From contig NC_052106.1 of assembly GCF_012273895.1 (NCBI RefSeq), positions 7,068,001 to 7,132,000 on the forward strand: DNA of 64,000 nt, written 5' to 3'. The translations under genes and the position numbers were made by a program. Below the pieces are notes generated by a model. The model was not told the DNA's origin. It was given only the letters and a program-made list of their open reading frames with translations, and made no database searches. Position 1 is the stretch's first letter. The number at the start of each line of letters is the position of its first letter. Shown piece by piece: positions 58,629-64,000 of this stretch. This DNA is from Zerene cesonia. Its lineage: Eukaryota > Arthropoda > Insecta > Lepidoptera > Pieridae.

Positions 58629-59217
58629 TTTTTATCAATTTAAAATATGAATCATGTACACGTTATTTCATTTATAGATAAATAAGAGAAAAATGTTTAC
58701 TTTACATAGTAAATCAATGGATTAACCTGCAGTAATTTTGAATTTCATTCATTCTTATCGATGAAGTTTGAAGGTAGAAAATGTCAGTGTCATCGTATTT
58801 TCATTATGTGACTCGAAAAAATGTTACATGCTACTAATTAAAGTAAATTGTACAATCGTTAATGATAAACAAAGTTGTATTATTTCTTTTTTAATTTCTT
58901 TGGCAAACATCCGCATCTCTTTTTCAAAGGGCAGTGAATCATTCAATTTACAAAGTTATTCATATTATTTATAATGTATATAATTAATTTAAGGCGATTT
59001 TTACCTATTGGCAATATTACTTGACATTTGTAAGTGTTCTATCACCTCATAAGTCATAATACATTGCCATAAATGTCAAAATTATTATGTTGTAACTTTT
59101 GTGACCTAATCGTATGATTTTCAATAAAAATGAGTCCAAAGTTCAAGTTAAAATTTTTAATACCATGCCAAAAATAAAACCGCAGACAGCAACCAGTGTT
59201 TCGACGTCTCTATAAAC
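58629..59217. promoter_or_regulatory. Shared spacer between two divergent NUDIX genes
   Basis: 589 bp between the two start codons, AT-rich, and the only sequence available for both proximal promoters. The open frame at 58768-58974 has no recognisable content. No clear TATA box is seen. Confidence 0.45.
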
Positions 59218-59877
59218 ATGGTCCTCTCTCCGCGAATATTACTGTCGAATCTTGCGCGTGAGAAATGTAAAGCGTGTTTACGGGACCAACCTCAATTATT
59301 TATTCAAAGTGGAGCAATCTCAGAACCCAAGGCTGCAGTTTTACTGCCGTTATGTGTGGTTAATGAAGAGGTACATATTTTGTACACTCTACGGTCATCC
59401 GCTTTAAAAACTCACAGTGGTCAGGTATCATTTCCTGGTGGAAAAATTGATAATGGGGAGGACATAATTGACACTGCGCTAAGAGAGACAAAGGAAGAGA
59501 TTGGTATAACTCGTGATGCGATCGACGTATGGTGTACAATGTCTGCAGTTCAGGGGCGCGACAAGAATATGTTGATAAAACCTGTTGTGGGAGTCATAAA
59601 AGATTTCGAAAAGCGTGTGTTGGTGCCGAATTCACATGAAGTGGAAGAAGTGTTCACTGTTTCTATATCAACATTGTGTGATCCACATAACCATGCACAT
59701 TTGTTGTATGATAACTATGCTTTACCCATATTTTTAGCTGGTAAACATAAGATATGGGGTATTACAGGGTTAATTACCCACTTGTTCCTACAGTGTTTTA
59801 TACCCAGTGACAGTTATTCAGTTGACTTTATGAGGAAAAAGTTTGATATGAATGAACTATTGCCTTCCAAGTTATAG
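59218..59877 (+). CDS. NUDIX hydrolase, CoA-diphosphatase (NUDT7/NUDT8) type, paralogue, intronless
   Basis: A 219-residue frame, collinear with the minus-strand neighbour over its whole length. The NuCoA motif is ILYTLRSSALKTHSGQVSFP (54-73) and the Nudix box GKIDNGEDIIDTALRETKEE then IGI (75-97); every catalytic Glu is kept. The C-terminal part shares IWGITGLITHLFL with IWGVTAYITHVFL in the neighbour. The last residues are SKL directly before the stop, a textbook type-1 peroxisomal targeting signal. The neighbour lacks it. So this paralogue is likely peroxisomal like NUDT7, the other more likely mitochondrial like NUDT8. An AATAAA-type signal lies about 20 bases after the stop. Confidence 0.9.
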   Translation: MVLSPRILLSNLAREKCKACLRDQPQLFIQSGAISEPKAAVLLPLCVVNEEVHILYTLRSSALKTHSGQVSFPGGKIDNGEDIIDTALRETKEEIGITRDAIDVWCTMSAVQGRDKNMLIKPVVGVIKDFEKRVLVPNSHEVEEVFTVSISTLCDPHNHAHLLYDNYALPIFLAGKHKIWGITGLITHLFLQCFIPSDSYSVDFMRKKFDMNELLPSKL

Positions 59878-60157
59878 TATTTTACTTCACATATAAATAA
59901 ATATTATATACAATAGTTAAAGGTTAATAAACAATAATTAAATTGTTGTAATGGGATTTATGAAAACAATGAAATATAAATAAATAACAATGTTTTAATT
60001 AACTTTTTGTATACTGACTGAATGTGTATAACATACCAATATATATTGGTGGTGGTTTCTTGATAAGCTAATTGTTCATAACTGTGATATGTATCATATT
60101 ATTTATAAACATTTCTTTTAATAAATTTATTTTATAAAAACCAAAGTAAATTTGTTA

Positions 60158-60384
60158 TTAGTTTTTCAAAGTAGGTGGTAACAATTTACAATCAACTCTA
60201 GAAATCATTGGTAGTGAAAATATGTTAATATAATTAATTCTGCAGTCATATGTACATATGTTCCTGTATCTTATCATATCAGAAGCACATATAGGTTGAT
60301 ATTCCGATGTGCAAGTACAGTACTTCTCACTCCATTCCCACACTTGGCTGTGTGCCAATACACACATAAATAAAAATATAAATG
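60158..60384 (-). CDS. Kazal-type inhibitor exon B (start exon missing locally)
   Basis: Exon with acceptor tttgtttcag (exon begins at 60384, phase 1) and stop at 60158. After the split codon it reads FIFLFMCVLAHSQ, the hydrophobic core of a signal peptide. Then comes a six-Cys Kazal domain: YCTCTSEYQPIC, SDMIRYRNIC, TYDC and DC. The residues after the second Cys are T-S-E-Y, placing Ser at the canonical P1 position. The usual DG after the third Cys is DM. No ATG-bearing exon with the right phase is seen in the 330 bases upstream. The start exon at 61632-61647 fits in phase and would give MDSKV + AFIFLFMCVLAHS. An open frame drawn further upstream begins at GTG and is not a real start. Confidence 0.7.
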
Positions 60385-60715
60385 CTGAAACAAAAACACA
60401 CTTTAATGATAGACTCAACTCACTTAATTGTCCCACTTACATAAGGTAATTATTGAATCCTGGCAATCCTTGTCAGGATATAAGATAAATTTAAAAAGTT
60501 ATTGTATTGTCCCCACCAATCCTTGACAAGTATGATATAAAGCTGTCTGTTTAAATGGAGTATAACACAGTCTGTTACATAAAAACATACAGGAGAAACC
60601 ATTACCAGTGTGTTGAAATGTATACATATATACCTCTTAAGACTTAGTTGTAAAAAAGTCAAAAATATGATATGGTAACTTACTTAATATCAAAAAAATA
60701 AGTATACTTTTAAGA

Positions 60716-61647
60716 CTATTCGTCACATCTCTTCTCCTTAACAATGGTTAGTGGTTGACAATATAACTTTTCGAAGGTCTTCTTGTAGCAATTAAATTCA
60801 CAATGGTTATTAAAGCTGTTTCCATCTGAAGAGCACACTGGTGAATACATTTTTGTGCAAGGACATTTAGGGAAAAGTGGTTGTAAGTCTGGTAGTGAAT
60901 AGCAAGCACATGTGGTTAGCATTATTGCCAGGAGAAAAACTGAAAAACAAAATTGTGTTTAGATTTGAACAGACCATAAAACAATTATTTTTGCTGTACA
61001 TCTTTATAGAAAATAAGATTAATACAAGATTATACATAAGATTAATTGTACATATAAAAAAACATGTGGAGTTCAATTCCGTACAATGTATATATATACA
61101 AATTCCGTCATCGCAGGCAAAAAAAAACTTTTTTGAAATTTTTGTCTGTTGCGCGGCTTTCACACTAAAACTGCTGGACGGATTTTGATGAAACATTTTA
61201 GTAATATAAACATTTGTCCTCGCCTACATATAGGCTATAATTTATTTTGAATAACTTTAACGCACGCGTGAACAATGTTGTGAGCACAGCTAGATTAAAA
61301 TATAAACGTTTAAAAAAATGATTGCGTGCTTACGTATTATGAAATGTATAATATTTATTTTTTTAAAACAAAAAGAAAACATAATTAAATGATGTTCTGA
61401 TTTAATTGTGTTCTTTATTCTTTATTTCATAGAAATCTTGCTAGTTATATTAAAAATAAATTTATGAATAACGCAGCTAAGCAACCTAGTTCGTTCGTTT
61501 TATATAGGGCTTCAAAACTGCAAAGAACTTCACATAAATAGTTAAATAATCACCTTAAAATCTTTAAACACATTATTGTATATTTAACACACCAATGCCA
61601 CTTTAAGAATCTTTAATATTAGAGTACTCACCAACTTTGGAATCCAT
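60716..61647 (-). CDS. Secreted Kazal-type serine protease inhibitor, exon 1 + exon A
   Basis: Extracellular inhibitor of serine proteases. Exon 1 is 61632-61647 (ATG GAT TCC AAA GTT G, donor GTGAGT). Exon A is 60716-60939 (acceptor gtttttcag). Together they give 79 residues. The signal peptide is MDSKVVFLLAIMLTTCACYS, then a non-classical Kazal domain: KCPCTKMYSPVC, SSDGNSFNNHC, EFNC, a further Cys and a last Cys near the end. C1 and C2 are only one residue apart. The reactive loop after C2 is T-K-M-Y, so Lys is at P1 and trypsin-like targets are expected. A consensus donor GTAAGT lies 33 bases after the stop (60683), so exon A may also splice onward to exon B. A TATA box lies about 65 bases upstream of the start. 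Confidence 0.88.
61080..61295 (+). mobile_element. Degraded Helitron-like fragment in the Kazal intron
   Basis: Words such as ggctttcacactaaaactgc, ggacggattttgatgaaac and a terminal gagcacagctag resemble other copies, but the CTAGT end is lost (CTAGA) and the 5' end is unclear. The two overlapping open frames here are not genes. Confidence 0.4.
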
Positions 61648-61711
61648 TGTCTACAAATCAACTGACTACTGACTAGTTTCCTATTCGTGATCAGTGTGCC
61701 ACCTCCGCCGC

Positions 61712-61719
61712 TTTTTATA
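61712..61719 (-). promoter_or_regulatory. TATA box of the Kazal inhibitor gene
   Basis: TATAAAAA on the minus strand, 65 bases upstream of the ATG. About 31 bases downstream lies a TCA initiator context (near 61688), the usual spacing. A TATA promoter suits an inducible secreted inhibitor. Confidence 0.6.
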
Positions 61720-63516
61720 CCGTTAATTATTATTGTATTATCTCAAACTGATTAAAGAGCAAGGATAATAAAGGTAAACCTGGCCTGGATCCTTGAGTGG
61801 TAATTCGCAATAAATGAAGTAGATACTGTAGTCGCAGTTACGTTAACGATACTCGATACTGAGTATTGTTTTTTTATCTGCATTTCCGTTAAGCGCACAG
61901 TTTATTCAGTATTTATAGATTGCAACTTCGCTGTTGAGCACCTGCTTATTGATTGAAGTAAGTAATATCTCAGCCCAGGCCCAGGCCCCTATTAATAATG
62001 GTAGAATATTATAAATAATCGAAACATTTGCATAGTACGTGTTCGTAATATAGTATACGAAGGTAGGTAAGTAAATAGGTTATTGTTCCGTTTTTTTTTT
62101 TGCAAAAACTTTTATGTTGGATTTATTCATGCTTCGTACCAATTAAAATTTAGAGCTAGGTATTGTGTATAGGCTTTATCATAAAATTCCGTTTAAATCG
62201 TGAAGGTTTGAATAGCTGGTTATGAAACTAAACGAAATTCTTATCAAATGCTTCGAAAGTTTAAATCTGTAAGGGAGCGTTAAAAGAAACATTTATATTT
62301 GCATTCATATGTAAAATTAGCCCACGCAAAACACAAATTAATTACATTTTTCAATAAATATGATAAATATTCGTTTAAGGAATTATAATTAATTAATAGT
62401 ATAGCAATAAAATAAAAATTCTTTACGGAAATTAGTGTCGATGTTAAAATATATGGCATTTAAACAATAAGTGTTTATCTATTGCTAATGAAATAAATAG
62501 TTAAATACTGATGTAAATTAAAGGATACAATAAGAATATTTTAACAAGTATTTGCACGCTTTATTACTTCCTGTCAAAACTCTATCTTTTGCGGTTGTTT
62601 ATTTTCAACGCCATAGGAAGTACACATATTTGTACATCGCATAACAGAGTACAATAGTAGTATAGTATTATGTTATCTATGTAATAGCACTGATAACGTA
62701 ATACTAATTTTAATTACCTCCAAAAATAAGGTTGCGAAATAAAATTTCATTTTTCTCTGTTGAGCTTTTCGAACCAATGGTATAATCATATATTTATGAT
62801 GAATCAAAGCGTTTCTAATACATCTAATTGAGTGTATAAATTTTTAATGTTTCAGTTTGAATGGATGAGTCATACGTTTAATAATAGCTAGGTAGATACT
62901 GTATGGCCTCAGAATACAGAGAGAACAGGGAAAAACACGGAAAAAGAGTTCTTTCTGTATTCTAAGTACGTAGTCCCACTATGCCTAACACTTTTTGCAT
63001 CGATATAATTATTTATGAGTGAAAATGCACACTAGTCGATTCAAAAATAATCCCCTTTAATAACACCTTTATATACATTGTATAACTACTTGTACTTACT
63101 ATACTGTGGTATAACTACATATACACTGCGTATATAGATATGCGTTATTTTATTGTACCCACCTATATGTGTGGATAAACTAACAAAGGGTGGGTACGTT
63201 ATGAATATATTATCGATGTTTATCTACGTAGTTGTCATTAGTATTCTTAACATAGCATGAAGATTATATTTTTTATTTTATAAGCCAAGCTTTTGACGTC
63301 CAATAGTGGCAATATGTAATAACAACTTATAAAATATTACATGCATAAAACTACTGAGTTATTGTAGAAGTATAATGAATTATCTTTGGTTGTAGCGATT
63401 AAATTTTTCCAAAAATTTTTATAAAAGTTTATATGGGTTATGTTATCGAAACCAGCTAACCTCGTAAATAACTGACCTTAAGCCTAAAAAGAATTGGGTC
63501 ATGTTGAATTAATTAA
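61720..63516. other. Intergenic, AT-rich, no gene seen
   Basis: No supported coding frame or RNA gene. It holds short tandem words such as cagcccaggcccaggcccc near 61975 and a poly-T run near 62091. Otherwise it is non-descript up to the Helitron-like copy at 63517. Confidence 0.5.
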
Positions 63517-63682
63517 TCTTAATATATAAAAATCCAGTGTCATGATGTATGTTTCCAATGAACTCTTCACTAATTCAACCGATTTTGATGAAATTTGGCA
63601 TTTAGGCATTTGGCCTAATAATTTGCAATCTTAATATTTTTTATTATTACTACCACAGCAACGCGTGGCCGGGTATGCTAGT
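63517..63682 (+). mobile_element. Helitron-like element, fifth variant
   Basis: Starts TCTTAATATATAAAAATCCA after an A and ends gcgtggccgggtatgCTAGT before a T, the canonical A|T context. The core aaccgattttgatgaaattt is shared by many lepidopteran Helitron-like elements. Confidence 0.7.
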
Positions 63683-63806
63683 TAATTATAAATATCATGT
63701 CATGATCCTATATGTATCTTAAGTTGTAATGTATTAGTTTTCTTTTTACTTTGTCTATAAAAGGGTACCGGGCAGTCATAATCCTACTATCATTATACTT
63801 CCTACT

Positions 63807-64000
63807 TCCTACTAATATTATAAATGCGAAAGTTTGTAAGGATGTGTGTGTGTTAGTTGCTCTTTCACGCAAAAACTACTGAACCGATTGCAATGAAATT
63901 TGGTACGTAGGCAGCTGGACAACTGGAATAACATATAGGCTACATTTTATCCCGACATTCCTACGGGATACGGACTTACGCGGGTGTAACCGCAGGGCGC
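63807..64000 (+). mobile_element. Helitron-like element, abundant type, cut by the window end
   Basis: Starts TCCTACTAATATTATAAATG and runs through cgattgcaatgaaatttggt and gacttacgcgggtgtaaccg to the last base of the window. The 3' hairpin has begun; the last 15 or so bases and CTAGT are outside. It is the most complete copy of this type here. Confidence 0.7.

Noticed and set aside
60437..60662. Upstream extension of Kazal exon B and a minus-strand 70-codon frame as its start
   Set aside because: The extension would start at GTG and crosses a good acceptor at 60385; the 70-codon frame has no Kazal or signal features and no phase-1 donor.

Overview
The window is nuclear DNA from an insect, almost certainly a moth or butterfly (Lepidoptera). 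It is AT-rich and its genes are split by spliceosomal introns with GT/AG borders. It is littered with Helitron-like elements whose 3' ends read hairpin + CTAGT, and with LINE/SINE 3' ends of kinds I recognise as typical of lepidopteran genomes. There are three 1,000-base runs of N, which are assembly gap placeholders. No prokaryotic, CRISPR, viral or phage feature is present.

Layout. (1) 1-8.9 kb, plus strand: the last exon of one glyoxylate/hydroxypyruvate reductase (GRHPR-like) gene, then a complete seven-exon paralogue, with many repeats between and inside them. (2) 9.26-9.82 kb, minus strand: LAMTOR3, a Ragulator subunit, lying tail to tail with the reductase. (3) 10.7-16.8 kb, plus strand: a TAB2/TAB3 homologue (CUE domain, coiled coil, NZF zinc finger) with two possible C-termini. 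(4) 16.8-22.8 kb: gene-poor, holding a 500-bp TTAA-flanked inverted-repeat element. (5) 22.8-23.5 kb, minus strand: the intronless splicing factor SYF2, head to head with Clic. (6) 24.2-57.5 kb, plus strand: Clic (chloride intracellular channel), seven exons with a 27-kb first intron that holds two assembly gaps and many repeats. (7) 58.0-59.9 kb: two intronless NUDIX hydrolases of the CoA-diphosphatase type, head to head. (8) 60.2-61.7 kb, minus strand: a secreted Kazal-type protease inhibitor locus with one signal-peptide start exon and two Kazal-coding exons. (9) 61.7-64 kb: intergenic DNA with Helitron-like copies, one cut by the window end.

The genes do not form a pathway. LAMTOR3 (lysosomal mTORC1/MAPK scaffold) and TAB2 (TAK1 adaptor) are both signalling scaffolds, SYF2 is housekeeping, and the reductase and NUDIX genes are metabolic. 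The most interesting points are: the Kazal locus, where a shared start exon could be joined to either of two inhibitor domains with different P1 residues; the gap-spanning element with 74-bp perfect terminal inverted repeats and a 9-bp target duplication; a phase-compatible alternative TAB2 C-terminus; a candidate 66-nt cassette exon and an alternative first exon in Clic; and the 500-bp TTAA-flanked element. I did not find a clearly new multi-gene system. All gene models were built by eye from splice sites, reading phase and recalled family features, without database searches.
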